Positions 52,840-62,479 are shown, counted from the stretch's first letter. The stretch is DNA of 64,000 bases from an uncultured Olegusella sp. (GCF_947253395.1 NZ_CAMXYY010000001.1:1-64000), one strand, 5' to 3'. Program-made: numbers and translations. Notes: generated by a model not told the origin, from the letters alone.

Positions 52840-53775
52840 ATGACAAAGCAACACAGAGAAGGTGTGCAAAGACCAGCTCTTATCGCTGACGATAGTGCTG
52901 GTCTTGCAAAGACTATTGATGAACAGATTGCCGCACGCGAAGGTGCTCCCACGACACATCCACAATTCGACCGTCTTGTGCGCATGATTTGGCGATTGCG
53001 CCAGCCCGATGGTTGTCCTTGGGATAAGGTGCAAACGCATCATTCCATCACGCGCAATATGATCGAAGAAGCTTACGAGGCAGTGCAATGCATCGAGGAT
53101 GATGATGAGCTTCATCTGCGCGAAGAGCTGGGAGATGTGCTCGAACAAGTTTTGCTTCACGCACAGATTGCCGCGGACGGTGGTATGTCGGGTGGTCATG
53201 GCGGCCTTTTTGATATTGATGATGTGTGTCGTGAGCTCAACGAAAAATTGATACGCCGTCATCCTCATGTCTTTGGCGATGCAGCGGCACTGGGTGCGGT
53301 GGATTCTGCAGGAAAAGTACTCGATATCTGGGATCGCGTAAAGCAAGATGAACGAGCAGCAGCTAGGGAGGCTGACGCGAAGCAAGGCCTCCTTGACTCT
53401 GTGCCGATGAGCTTACCGGCACTTGCGCAAGCTCAAAAGATTTCAAAACGAGCGGCAAAGGCTGGCTTTGAGTGGAACGATTTGGCAGGTGTCTGGAATA
53501 AGGTAGCTGAAGAGCGCGCAGAGTTTGAGGCGGAAGAGCAGGGAAGCGATGCTGCTGCTGAGGAATTTGGCGATTTGCTTTTTGCATTGGTAAACGTTGC
53601 GCGTTGGCAGGGTATTGATGCTGAGTCAGCACTTGCCACTTCCAATCGCAAGTTTCGCCGTCGCTGGGCTTGCATGGAAGAACTTGCGACAGCTAATGAC
53701 AAGGATATTTCTGAGCTTTCTGCTGCTCAACTTGAGGATCTTTGGTTGCAGAGCAAACAAGAAGAGCGAACATAG
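52840..53775 (+). CDS. mazG: MazG-family NTP pyrophosphohydrolase
   Basis: 311 residues. First MazG domain at about 45-130 (RLRQPDGCPWDKVQTHHSI, EEAYEAVQCIEDDD, EELGDVLEQVLLHAQIA) with EExxE and ExxD metal motifs; second at about 205-285 (EFEAEEQGSDAAAEEFGDLLFALVNVARW). It hydrolyses (d)NTPs, limiting mutagenesis. GAGAGGCAGC precedes the ATG. It follows mfd by 35 bp, a common pairing. The N-terminal 40 residues are an extension. Confidence 0.92.
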   Translation: MTKQHREGVQRPALIADDSAGLAKTIDEQIAAREGAPTTHPQFDRLVRMIWRLRQPDGCPWDKVQTHHSITRNMIEEAYEAVQCIEDDDELHLREELGDVLEQVLLHAQIAADGGMSGGHGGLFDIDDVCRELNEKLIRRHPHVFGDAAALGAVDSAGKVLDIWDRVKQDERAAAREADAKQGLLDSVPMSLPALAQAQKISKRAAKAGFEWNDLAGVWNKVAEERAEFEAEEQGSDAAAEEFGDLLFALVNVARWQGIDAESALATSNRKFRRRWACMEELATANDKDISELSAAQLEDLWLQSKQEERT

Positions 53776-53947
53776 TATGGCTTTCCTTTGTCATATTGTG
53801 ACGATTGATTTGGTGTGAGCTTGGAAAAATGGTCTAGTCTTTCAACTTTGTCACAATACGGCGTGTGGCTGCGGCATAATGAACATATCGCGAGTTACGA
53901 ATTTCGCGACGGCTGGTCAAATACGATGCAGAAACGAAGCAGCAGAC

Positions 53948-54796
53948 ATGAGCCAGGGCAATATCGAGCTACCCGGATTGCGTTACAGCAGTTCGAATCC
54001 TTACGAGCGTGATTGCGCGCGCCGTGCAGCGGCGAAGCGCGAGGCTGAGTCTAAAAAAACTCCTACACGGAACGATCCAATCTCGCTCGACGAACTTCCG
54101 TCCGAGGGGCCACGTCGTATTTTGCCTGGTGAGGTTATTAATACGTCCCAGTCAAAACGCTCCAAACGTTCTGGCGTGGGTTTTAGGCCCTCTCTTTTCT
54201 TCCATAAACACAAGACGGATACTCCTCATTCGGGTGTTTCGGGCATGAGTTCCAAGGGCGATATGCGTGCGCCTGCGCGTCGTAGCGCGAGAGCAGAGCA
54301 GAGCTTGAGGCAAGAAAAGCGCCAAGAGCGCGTTTCTGTAAGACAGAGTATTCTTGCGCGTATTGTTGGTTTTGTGACGGCAACGCCCAGACGCATTAAA
54401 GGATGTATTGCACTTGCAATCACTGTCTTGCTTTTCTTTGCGGTGTATCCTCCCTTGCGCGATTATTATGTGGCTCGTCGTACTCAGGAGGATCTCAAAG
54501 CGCACTACGCGCAGCTCAAAGATAAAAACGGTGAGTTGTTGGGTGATATTGAGCGTCTACAAACAAGCGAAGGTATTGAGGACGAAGCGCGCAAGCGCGG
54601 CTATGTCAATCAGGGCGAAACGGGTGTTGTGGTTGAGGGCCTAGATGGCAGTGGTGATAGCAAAAAAAGCAGCGAGACCGTAAGTGCACAGGATGCGCGC
54701 AAGCCAACTGAGGAGACCAAAACCACCAATACGAGGTCTTTTCAGCAAAAACTTCTCGACTTTATCTTCCAGTATCACAGGGAGGATTTAGGCTAA
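53948..54796 (+). CDS. DivIC/FtsL-like septum-formation protein
   Basis: 282 residues. A long, basic, probably disordered cytoplasmic part (1-150) precedes one membrane helix (about 152-172, CIALAITVLLFFAVYPPLRDYY) and a coiled coil (DLKAHYAQLKDKNGELLGDIERLQ) ending in EDEARKRGYVNQGETGVVV, the DivIC hallmark. It is a predicted divisome component. Start is uncertain: ATG 53948 or ATG 53879, neither with a strong ribosome site. Its stop overlaps the next gene's ATG (TAATG). Confidence 0.85.
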   Translation: MSQGNIELPGLRYSSSNPYERDCARRAAAKREAESKKTPTRNDPISLDELPSEGPRRILPGEVINTSQSKRSKRSGVGFRPSLFFHKHKTDTPHSGVSGMSSKGDMRAPARRSARAEQSLRQEKRQERVSVRQSILARIVGFVTATPRRIKGCIALAITVLLFFAVYPPLRDYYVARRTQEDLKAHYAQLKDKNGELLGDIERLQTSEGIEDEARKRGYVNQGETGVVVEGLDGSGDSKKSSETVSAQDARKPTEETKTTNTRSFQQKLLDFIFQYHREDLG

Positions 54797-55806
54797 TGGC
54801 TACAGATGGGGATACTGCTGATCGCCTGTTGGCAGTTATTGATATCGGTACGGTGACAGCGCGTCTGGCTTTGTCTCGAGTGCACAAGGGGCGTGTAGTT
54901 TCGCTCACCAAGCAATCTACCATTGTCAACCTTGGTGTGGGAGTGGATAAGACAGGTAGGCTAGATTCTGCAGCTATCAATCATGTAAGTGAGTGTATTG
55001 CCGCTTATGTTGCGACAGCTCAAGAGGCTGGGGCAGAGTGGGCGGTGTGCACACTTACGAGTGCTGCTCGTGATGCGGACAACTCTGACGAGCTGCTGAA
55101 CCGTCTACAGGCCTTGGGTCTTCTTCCTCAAGTGATTCCCGGTGAAGTTGAAGGGCAACTGACCTTCTTGGGTGTTGCGCAGGATTTTTTTGCTCACAAA
55201 TTATTGGTAGCAGATAATGGCGGTGGCTCAACCGAGCTTGCTTGGGGAGTGTTGTCGGCAGCGGGACTTGATATGGGGCTGGTGCGCTCGACCAACGTGG
55301 GCTGTCGTAGACTGACCGACCGCTATTTTTCCCAGCATGAGCCGGCTCGTATGGAGGATTTGCGTGCAGCGCATGAGTTTGCCGCAGAACAATTTGCACC
55401 CGTAATTGCAGAGGCACATACCTTACATTTGCAGGCAGAAAAATTGCTTGCATGTGGTGGTACGGCGACTTCGCTGTTGGCAATGACGCTTGAATTGGAA
55501 CCCTACGATAGCGCGCGCGTGCATTTGGGTGAGCTTGGCTATCAGCAGGTTTGTGCTTTAGAGGAAAAACTTGCAGGCCTGACTGTGGAAGAGCGAGCAC
55601 AGCTTCCTGGTCTGCAAGCAAAGCGTGCGCCAGTTATTCTTGCGGGCAGCGTTGCTATAAGCGAGCTGATGAAACAGACGGGCTGTGAGACATTGACAGT
55701 AAGTGAATCAGATTTGCTTGTTGGCATGTCCTTGACGCTAGACGCAGCTATTCGAGAAGAGACGATAGCTGTGGGTTGGAGACCCAACTTTACTCATTTC
55801 GACTAA
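54796..55806 (+). CDS. Ppx/GppA-family phosphatase
   Basis: 336 residues. ASKHA-fold motifs: AVIDIGTVTARLAL (about 14-27), TSAARDA, LVADNGGGSTELAWG (about 136-150) and LACGGTATSLLAM (about 218-230). It is an exopolyphosphatase or (p)ppGpp pyrophosphatase; the short form is typical of actinobacteria. The ATG overlaps the DivIC stop by one base, so translation is coupled. The two activities cannot be told apart by sequence. Confidence 0.9.
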   Translation: MATDGDTADRLLAVIDIGTVTARLALSRVHKGRVVSLTKQSTIVNLGVGVDKTGRLDSAAINHVSECIAAYVATAQEAGAEWAVCTLTSAARDADNSDELLNRLQALGLLPQVIPGEVEGQLTFLGVAQDFFAHKLLVADNGGGSTELAWGVLSAAGLDMGLVRSTNVGCRRLTDRYFSQHEPARMEDLRAAHEFAAEQFAPVIAEAHTLHLQAEKLLACGGTATSLLAMTLELEPYDSARVHLGELGYQQVCALEEKLAGLTVEERAQLPGLQAKRAPVILAGSVAISELMKQTGCETLTVSESDLLVGMSLTLDAAIREETIAVGWRPNFTHFD

Positions 55807-55843
55807 ATCTGTGCAAAGTTGGAACTCACTCTGTGATTTGGCT

Positions 55844-55852
55844 TGTTATAAT
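55844..55852 (+). promoter_or_regulatory. Extended -10 promoter of tRNA-Leu
   Basis: TGTTATAAT is a perfect extended -10 about 45 bp upstream of the mature tRNA-Leu 5' end. No convincing -35 hexamer is visible. Confidence 0.5.
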
Positions 55853-55896
55853 ATCTGCCACACAACTTTTGCCTCAGGTGTTGTTCTTGTATATAT

Positions 55897-55981
55897 GGGG
55901 GCGTGGCGGAATTGGCATACGCAGCGGACTTAAAATCCGCCGACCTTGGTCTTGTGGGTTCGAGTCCCACCGCCCCTACCA
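55897..55981 (+). tRNA. tRNA-Leu (UAA)
   Basis: An 85-nt cloverleaf with a long variable arm. Acceptor GGGGGCG pairs with CGCCCCT (one G-U), anticodon loop CTTAAAA (anticodon TAA), T loop GTTCGAGTC, encoded CCA. Confidence 0.96.
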
Positions 55982-56000
55982 GTCTAAAACACACGCTAAA

Positions 56001-56023
56001 ATAAAAAACCGCCCGGAGGCGGT
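56001..56023 (-). terminator. Terminator of tRNA-Glu
   Basis: On the minus strand ACCGCC and GGCGGT form a 6-bp stem with a TCCG loop, followed by a T-run (forward A-run 56003-56008). It lies between convergent tRNA-Leu and tRNA-Glu. Confidence 0.85.
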
Positions 56024-56037
56024 AAGCAGTGCAAAAA

Positions 56038-56112
56038 TGGTGCCCCCAACGAGACTCGAACTCGTGTCGCCGCCTTGAAAGGGCGGTGTCCTAACCGCTA
56101 GACGATGGGGAC
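56038..56112 (-). tRNA. tRNA-Glu (UUC)
   Basis: A 75-nt cloverleaf. Acceptor GTCCCCA pairs with TGGGGGC (one wobble), anticodon loop CTTTCAA (anticodon TTC), T loop GTTCGAGTC, encoded CCA. Confidence 0.96.
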
Positions 56113-56267
56113 GCGGTCAAAGAGTATACCATGCACGTCGCTGTACTGGTAGTACAGGAATGAAAGATTTTTTTGCCCCAGTATTTTCAATGTGAGTTTT
56201 AGCATTTGTGTAGATTGACTAAAATGATTTTACGAATAAGCACTGATTTTCAAAGGTGTGATTTCTT

Positions 56268-56519
56268 ATGACATATGTACAGTATCTTGCATGGACGGGC
56301 ATTCTTGGAATCGTCGGTGTGATTTTGATTAGTCCCTATTTCATATATAGGGCAATTCGGAATCATCGTTTTAATCGAATGCTGGAAAAGCAAAACAAGG
56401 AAAACCATGCAAGAATCCGCGAACAATTCCGCAAAGAAGGATTAACTCCAACACACCGCACGACAGATGAAGAGGTTGAGGAGTTCCGTGAAGAGTGGCG
56501 AAAGCGCACGGGAATGTAA
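56268..56519 (+). CDS. Small membrane protein, unknown
   Basis: 83 residues. One hydrophobic helix (about 8-30, AWTGILGIVGVILISPYFIYRAI) followed by a basic, then charged helical tail (EEVEEFREEWRKRTGM). AAAGGTG precedes the ATG. The family is not recognised. It sits alone between tRNA-Glu and the TPR-like pair. Confidence 0.6.
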   Translation: MTYVQYLAWTGILGIVGVILISPYFIYRAIRNHRFNRMLEKQNKENHARIREQFRKEGLTPTHRTTDEEVEEFREEWRKRTGM

Positions 56520-56569
56520 ATTGAGGGGTAGTTAACTTCTTGTTCGGGCGCCACCGCTTGTGTAAATAC

Positions 56570-57559
56570 TCACCAGTCAAAATCGTTTTGCTCAGCCCAA
56601 TTACGAGCAGCAGAGTTTATCTGCGGGATTTCTTCTGCCCAAGGTACTAGATCTGGTGTATCTACAATGATGGGATCTGCTTCGTGTGTGGCTAGTGTTG
56701 CCTCCGAAAAGCTGCAGGCAGGAAGCTCGGGACGGTCAGGAATGTAGGTATCTACCAGCACAGGGCGCAAAAGCGCATAAGCACCACCCTCAACGAGCTT
56801 TGAGTAACCAAGCAACGCACGTTTTGCTGCAGAAATTCGATTGAGCTTAAAGAGCAATATCACACGGGCAAGATGTGACCATGAATCGCCATGGCGACCA
56901 TAGTGAACATCAAGCTCCTCAAACGCATCCTCATCTTCGAGGCGGGCAAGGATCAGCGCGCAGGTATGGCGTGCGCCAAGCATATCGCTCGGTGCCATAT
57001 CAAGTAATTGTCTACAGGCATCTTCAGCCATGCGGTAGCGTGCGGTATCAAAAAGCGCACGACTAAGAGCCGATTGAACCCTCAACATGCCATGTGTAAA
57101 CACGTTGTCCCAGACATCCTCACTATCATCATGAGGGCCAAGAAGTGGTTCAGATTCTATGTTATGCGCTAGATTCTGGCGCAATATAAAGAGCTGTTCG
57201 ATGAGATCATCACCCGGTAAGTCTTGTGCAAGCAGCTTGCACAAAGAGGCGTCTGCGCAGTTTTCATCAAGGGCGATCGCACGATTACAGTCGGCGATAA
57301 GGCGATTGAGCCTACGGCTGCGCGCAGCAAAGAACGCATCGTCCGCATCGATAAAATCAGCATTCTCAGCAGATTTTTCGTAGCGCTCAAGAGCATCGAC
57401 AAATACTGAAAATGCTTCATCGCGGGGATCATCTATAAAAGATTTGGGCTTTGCTTGGACGGCACGCAGCAGCTCTTCAAATCCACTTTTTGAGAGGTTT
57501 CCAAGCTTGGCACTGCGTCTTTGAGCAAGACGAGCAATCAACTCTTCATGGGTCTTCAT
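56570..57559 (-). CDS. TPR-like helical protein (paralogue 2)
   Basis: 329 residues, almost wholly helical, with TPR-type repeats such as ARYRMAEDACRQLLDMAPSDMLGARHTCALILARLED (about 168-203) and ISAAKRALLGYSKLVEGG. No membrane or catalytic motif. The ATG overlaps the upstream paralogue's stop by four bases (ATGA), so translation is coupled. The LxMxxxDxLxxRxTxAxxxAxLED core is shared with that gene, suggesting duplication. Probably a scaffold; function unknown. Confidence 0.7.
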   Translation of the reverse strand: MKTHEELIARLAQRRSAKLGNLSKSGFEELLRAVQAKPKSFIDDPRDEAFSVFVDALERYEKSAENADFIDADDAFFAARSRRLNRLIADCNRAIALDENCADASLCKLLAQDLPGDDLIEQLFILRQNLAHNIESEPLLGPHDDSEDVWDNVFTHGMLRVQSALSRALFDTARYRMAEDACRQLLDMAPSDMLGARHTCALILARLEDEDAFEELDVHYGRHGDSWSHLARVILLFKLNRISAAKRALLGYSKLVEGGAYALLRPVLVDTYIPDRPELPACSFSEATLATHEADPIIVDTPDLVPWAEEIPQINSAARNWAEQNDFDW

Positions 57560-58701
57560 AGCGGGCCTCCTTCGGGTGTAGGCGGGCTGTCATTACCCTC
57601 ACTCGAATTGTTCATATTGGAGTCGCCTTGGTTATGAGCGAGATCGCTCAGTATGCGGAAGCGCTCTTCTGCTTGCTGCCGCGCTTGGGCAATTTCTGCA
57701 GTCTCAGAGGAGGGGGCCATTTCGGTGGCTGTTTCAGCTAGCCACAAACCAAAGGGTCCGCGTGCGCCCTGCTCGCGTCCTTCTTGTAGAAGTACGGTTG
57801 CTTCGGATAGCGCCACAATCAGCTCATCCTCACTGCCAGGAGCTACGGGCAGTCGTGCAAATACGCCATCGGGCAATTCATGCTGACGAATAAAGGTCGC
57901 GGCTGCATGCGGATAGGTAGTTATGACATGTTGAAGTTCGGATTCAGCTGTTTCAAAGTCGCACTGCTTGTATGCGAGCGCCATTCGACCAAGAGAGAGC
58001 CACGCGTTGGGTCCGTCAGCGTTACGGGGTGTGGCGATAAAGCTTTGTTCAAGTGCAGCAAAGCCTCTAGAATCCTCAAGCTTTGCAAAAGCGATAGCTG
58101 CAGTGCAGCGCACGTCTCCCATATCGAGCGGGTCGGCATCCAGTGCTTTAGCACAAAGCTTTAGTGCCTCACGATTGCGTCCACAGATGACCGCTTGGGA
58201 TGCCATGGTTGCGAGCCAGCGGAAATATGGGCGCATTGCCAGATGTTCTGCGAGTTCGCACAAAGGTTTGGGCAAGTTGTCCCCAGCGTGTATACGCTGC
58301 TTGTGACATTGCTCACGCACCTGAGCTTCTCCAGCATCAAGCCACTGGTAATAGGCAGCAAATCCTGGTTGTTCAGAGGCGGCAATCATACGACGAGCAT
58401 CAGCGTTGTGCGGATCTAGTGACACCGCTTCGGCAAGCAGGCCGTGTGCGCGGTCGATAATCTCGTGCGCATGCTGTTCTTCCGAAAAAGGGAGCTGACG
58501 GTCAATCAACGTTGCTGCGCGTGCCACAAGATTAAAGGCGCGGTCATTGTCAGTTTGGAAAATAGCGTCTCGCGATTGCACGAACTGCTTGTCAAAGTTG
58601 TCGTATGCTTTTTGCACTTCTGTAGGAGTTGCAGAATTGAGTGTTTGTGCCAAGTGCAGCTTTAATCTCTGGTAGTCTTCGGCATGGGCATCAAATGACA
58701 T
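57556..58701 (-). CDS. TPR-like helical protein (paralogue 1)
   Basis: 381 residues, helical, cytoplasmic. TPR-type units include GRNREALKLCAKALDADPLDMGDVRCTAAIAFAKLED (about 172-207) and CDFETAESELQHVITTYPHAAATF. The C-terminal 40 residues are Asn/Ser/Pro-rich and disordered. It is the first gene of a two-gene operon with the overlapping paralogue. Not recognised beyond the TPR fold. Confidence 0.7.
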   Translation of the reverse strand: MSFDAHAEDYQRLKLHLAQTLNSATPTEVQKAYDNFDKQFVQSRDAIFQTDNDRAFNLVARAATLIDRQLPFSEEQHAHEIIDRAHGLLAEAVSLDPHNADARRMIAASEQPGFAAYYQWLDAGEAQVREQCHKQRIHAGDNLPKPLCELAEHLAMRPYFRWLATMASQAVICGRNREALKLCAKALDADPLDMGDVRCTAAIAFAKLEDSRGFAALEQSFIATPRNADGPNAWLSLGRMALAYKQCDFETAESELQHVITTYPHAAATFIRQHELPDGVFARLPVAPGSEDELIVALSEATVLLQEGREQGARGPFGLWLAETATEMAPSSETAEIAQARQQAEERFRILSDLAHNQGDSNMNNSSEGNDSPPTPEGGPL

Positions 58702-58961
58702 TTCCGCCCTCTCAGATGCAAATTCTAGTCAACATGACTACTATTCCTTGTACATTTATATAAATCAAGAAGTATTCGGTAGAAAAGTATATTATTCTGT
58801 AAACGAGCAAAATTATGCAATGATTCTGAAAATATCAGGAACAAGCTAAACTATAAGTACATGCGGACTTATGGGTTTCCGCAAAACAATCCGTAGCAAA
58901 ATTGATATGGATTGCAAGTATATTTGCCGCGTTGCATGCGGCCAAAAGGAGAGGAACAACA

Positions 58962-60176
58962 ATGGGTAGGTTTACGAATCCCCGCGACCTTTACTTTGGC
59001 GAGGGCGCTCGTCACGAGGTCAAGAACTTCAAGGGTTCTAAGGCAATGATCGTCTCTGGTGGTGGCTCCATGCGTCGTGGTGGCTTCCTGCAGGACATCG
59101 AGGCCGACCTTAAAGAGGCTGGCTTTGAGGTCGCTTTCTTCGAGGGTGTCGAGTCTGATCCCTCTGTCGAGACCGTGATGAAGGGCGCTGCGGCTATGTC
59201 CGAGTTTGGCCCCGACTGGATCATCGCTGTTGGCGGCGGTAGCCCCATCGATGCAGCAAAGGCAATGTGGATCAAGTACGAGTATCCCGAGTGCACCTTT
59301 GAGGATATGTGCAAGATCTTTGGTCTACCTACTCTGCGCACCAAGGCTCACTTCTGTGCAATTAGCTCCACGTCTGGTACCGCGACCGAGGTTACCGCAT
59401 TCTCGATCATTACCGACTACCATAAGGGCATTAAGTATCCCATCGCTGACTTCGAGATTACCCCCGATGTCGCAATTGTTGACCCTGAGCTCACCTACAG
59501 CATGCCTGCAAAGCTTTGTGCACACACCGGCATGGACGCTCTGACCCACTGCATTGAGGCCTACGTTTCTACCGTCGCTTCTTGTTACACTGACGGCAAC
59601 GCTCTGCACGGTATCCGTGAGATCACCAGCTGGCTGCCTGTCTCTTACACGGGTGACAAGGAAGCACGTCAGCACATGCACGACGCCCAGTGCATTGCAG
59701 GTATCGCATTCTCCTCTGGTCTGCTTGGCATCGTTCACTCCATGGCTCACAAGACTGGCGCTGCTTTCTCTGGTGGCCACATCATCCATGGTTGCGCAAA
59801 TGCAATGTATCTTGGCAAGGTTATCCAGTTCAATGCCAAGGACGAGCGCGCTGCTGAGCGTTATGCATTTGTGGCAAAGGAGATTCTGCACCTTAAGGGT
59901 GAGACCAACGAAGAGCTCGTTGCCGCTCTCGTGCAGTACATCCGTGACCTGAATGACAAGCTCGACATTCCCCAGGCCATCAAGAACTACGGCCAGGGTG
60001 GCGTCAAGGCTGAGACCTCCATCATCGACGAGAACGAGTTCCTTGAGAAACTCCCCGAGGTTGCCAAAAACGCAATCGGCGATGCTTGCACTGGCTCCAA
60101 CCCCCGTCAGCCGTCCCAGGAGGAGATGGAACAGCTCCTCAAGTGTGTCTACTACGACCAGCCTGTGGAGTTCTAA
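58962..60176 (+). CDS. Iron-containing alcohol dehydrogenase
   Basis: 404 residues. NAD(P)-binding GGGSPIDAAKAM (about 93-104), and the metal region DALTHCIEAYVS (about 194) and GIVHSMAHKTGAAFSGGHIIHGCANAM (about 258-284) with the three metal His. This is the Fe-ADH family of butanol, 1,3-propanediol and lactaldehyde reductases; the substrate is likely a fermentation aldehyde. ATG 58962 follows GGAGAGGAAC. A codon bias toward C-ending codons stands out from neighbours and suggests high expression. A terminator follows. Confidence 0.92.
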   Translation: MGRFTNPRDLYFGEGARHEVKNFKGSKAMIVSGGGSMRRGGFLQDIEADLKEAGFEVAFFEGVESDPSVETVMKGAAAMSEFGPDWIIAVGGGSPIDAAKAMWIKYEYPECTFEDMCKIFGLPTLRTKAHFCAISSTSGTATEVTAFSIITDYHKGIKYPIADFEITPDVAIVDPELTYSMPAKLCAHTGMDALTHCIEAYVSTVASCYTDGNALHGIREITSWLPVSYTGDKEARQHMHDAQCIAGIAFSSGLLGIVHSMAHKTGAAFSGGHIIHGCANAMYLGKVIQFNAKDERAAERYAFVAKEILHLKGETNEELVAALVQYIRDLNDKLDIPQAIKNYGQGGVKAETSIIDENEFLEKLPEVAKNAIGDACTGSNPRQPSQEEMEQLLKCVYYDQPVEF

Positions 60177-60221
60177 GCCACTCGTCATGTTGTGTGATGC
60201 GCGAAGTTTCGCGTAATTGTG

Positions 60222-60255
60222 CCAGCCGTATCCGTTGTGGGTGCGGCTGGTTTTT
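60222..60255 (+). terminator. Terminator of the alcohol dehydrogenase gene
   Basis: CCAGCCG (60222-60228) pairs with CGGCTGG (60244-60250), followed by TTTTT. Confidence 0.85.
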
Positions 60256-60316
60256 GTTGCGAGAAAGGGGAGTACCGCGGATTAGTCTGAAGCTAAAAAG
60301 CAGAGCTTTGCACTTG

Positions 60317-62203
60317 CTAGTCTTCTAGTTCTCCACCTGCAATTGCAGCTTCAAGAGCAAAACGGTCAATCAATGATGGAATTACTCCATGGCGCATCAC
60401 GCTGAGTCCCGCTGCATAATTTGCAATACGGACAGCCTTATCAAGGGAATATCCATAGAGTAAATATGAGGTCAGCGCACTGATGAACGCGTCTCCCGCT
60501 CCTGCATCATCAACCGCAGCTCTCTCTTGCGTTGTATATAACTTGCCAGAGCTATTCGTTCTTACATAGCATCCGCGAGCACCAAGCGTGACAATGACAG
60601 TGTTTACTCCTGCGGCAACCAACCTTGCAGCCTTTTCATCCACACTACCTGCATCAGGCAGAAGTTCACCCAACTCTCCTTCATCGGGGACAAGGTAATC
60701 AATAAGACTAAGTAGATTTTTGGGTAGTGGTCCACATGCAGATGGTTTGAGTATTGTCAGAAGACCCCGTTCTTTAGCCTCGAGACAAGCAGCTTCAACG
60801 GCATCAAGTGGTATTTCTGTCTGCATGAGACAGCATGCTGCATCATCAAACAGTGCTGCGCGTTTGTGGACTTCTTCGGCTGTCAGTGTGGCATTAGCTC
60901 CCGAGACAATTGTTATCATCGACCTGCCTTTGGAGTCCAAGAAAATAAAAGATTTGCCCGTCTCCTGATTTTCAACGCGTCTTACACCCGAATCATTGAT
61001 ACCCCAGCGCTCAAACTCATGAAAGAAAAGATTTCCATCATAGTCTGCTCCAACATTGCCAATCATGGAAACACGATGTCCAAGCTTGGTGACCCCTACT
61101 GCTTCATTAGCACCCTTACCACCAAGGTAAGATCGGGGAGCATCTGAGCTCATGGTGATACCGCTGCTGGGCAACTCGGGCACTCGGAGATAGTTATCCA
61201 TATGAAGACTACCTACAACAACTACGCTCTTGGTTCCTGCTGATGGGGGCACTGCAATAGTTGACTCGTTGTCAAGGTGAAAATCTTGAACGAAGGAAGG
61301 AGGCGCTTCTGTACCTTCAATAGAAGAAATGAGTCGCCTACCAATATAGGTACCGAAGTCCGAGTTGTTGATTGTGTAGGTGGATATATTGGTTGCCCTC
61401 AAATGTACTTTGGAAGCAGAGGTATCGTTTTTCAGAGATATTAGCGAAACATCAGTAGGAATTCTGAAGTGAAGAGTCTCCATCAGATTTGAAAATTCAA
61501 CAGCGCGATGGTAGTGGGACGATACTACTGCTGTGAGGTCTCCCTTAGTGACTGCCATTGCAGATTTCGCACCTAATTCATCGAAGACGAGGTCTTTTCG
61601 GTAAGGAATATCATGATCAAATAGGCAGTTACGATAGCCGGCGAGAAAGTCTTCGGTCCTTCTTCCATGTGCGTAAAGACAACCAATATTAGTGTGGCCT
61701 AGGTGAATTAGCTTTTCTGTCATACGGTAAGAAGCCTCAAAATAAGGCTTTAGCAAAGAGCTGTCTCCCCCAAATATGCCCGTAGTGATAATAGGAACTC
61801 CAAGTTGTTTAAGGCGAGGAAGCTGATTCATACTTTCTTCTGTGGTTGGTTCCCAGATGATGCCGGCACATCCTGCCTGCCGTATCGCCTCGATATTTGC
61901 TTCTTCTTGTGCTGGATCAAAGAAGCTATCAAAGACAATCGAAGCAAAACCACGTTCTTGAACTGCTCGGATAATTCCATCGAGGGTTGAGTCGGATACA
62001 ACTGGTGCTCGAAGCAATACGGCAATTTGCCAATCAGTACGAGGAGAGCTGGCAGAACCGTATGGGGAGTAATGATATCGTCTGACCGTATCTAGTACGC
62101 GCTCTCGCGTTCGGTCGCTAATCCTGTCATCCTTACGATTAATCACTTTTGAAACTGTTGCAGGCGAGACACCTGCAAGTTCAGCAATCCCTTTGATGTC
62201 CAT
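60317..62203 (-). CDS. LacI-type regulator fused to a ribokinase-like PfkB kinase
   Basis: 628 residues in one uninterrupted frame. Residues 1-55 are a LacI helix-turn-helix (MDIKGIAELAGVSPATVSKVINRK); about 60-310 are the LacI sensor domain; about 325-625 are a complete PfkB/ribokinase (VVVVGSLHMDNYLRVPELP, YLGGKGANEAVGVTKLG, DDAGAGDAFISAL with the catalytic Asp). The kinase motifs look functional. The start at 62203 is the canonical LacI beginning, though its ribosome site (GGGAG, ten bases away) is distant. It is divergent from an ECF transporter, so the transported compound is likely a ribose-containing or related substrate that both signals to and is phosphorylated by this protein. Confidence 0.87.
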   Translation of the reverse strand: MDIKGIAELAGVSPATVSKVINRKDDRISDRTRERVLDTVRRYHYSPYGSASSPRTDWQIAVLLRAPVVSDSTLDGIIRAVQERGFASIVFDSFFDPAQEEANIEAIRQAGCAGIIWEPTTEESMNQLPRLKQLGVPIITTGIFGGDSSLLKPYFEASYRMTEKLIHLGHTNIGCLYAHGRRTEDFLAGYRNCLFDHDIPYRKDLVFDELGAKSAMAVTKGDLTAVVSSHYHRAVEFSNLMETLHFRIPTDVSLISLKNDTSASKVHLRATNISTYTINNSDFGTYIGRRLISSIEGTEAPPSFVQDFHLDNESTIAVPPSAGTKSVVVVGSLHMDNYLRVPELPSSGITMSSDAPRSYLGGKGANEAVGVTKLGHRVSMIGNVGADYDGNLFFHEFERWGINDSGVRRVENQETGKSFIFLDSKGRSMITIVSGANATLTAEEVHKRAALFDDAACCLMQTEIPLDAVEAACLEAKERGLLTILKPSACGPLPKNLLSLIDYLVPDEGELGELLPDAGSVDEKAARLVAAGVNTVIVTLGARGCYVRTNSSGKLYTTQERAAVDDAGAGDAFISALTSYLLYGYSLDKAVRIANYAAGLSVMRHGVIPSLIDRFALEAAIAGGELED

Positions 62204-62479
62204 CTGCGTGTCATCTCCCAAAAAAGCTGTGTATAGCAATAATACCGTAACGAAAACTTTCTCCCATTCTCCTTTCGAGCTGTTGGTAATAAATGCGGTA
62301 TGAATGTCAATTACCGATGAAAATCAACCATTTACAGACCAATGGACTCATTCGTAACGATAGAGACCTACTCTCAAAGTGGGAAAACAAATAGAGAAAA
62401 CATTCTCACTGAAACGCTAGATTTTCCCGTAACCCGATAGTTGTATCTGGTCAGGTATCAGCAAGTGAAAGGAAGACTA
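62204..62479. promoter_or_regulatory. Divergent control region of the fusion regulator and ECF genes
   Basis: Contains two identical CGTAACGA boxes (62247-62254 and 62353-62360), a partial CGTAAC (62429-62434), an inverted repeat GGTAAT/ATTACC around 62287-62316, and a palindrome GAGAA-AACA-TTCTC (62394-62407). These are candidate operators for the LacI-type fusion protein; none is a textbook LacI dyad. Confidence 0.4.

Noticed and set aside
59325..60188. 287-codon minus-strand frame opposite the alcohol dehydrogenase
   Set aside because: It is an artefact of the strong codon bias of the highly expressed gene on the plus strand.
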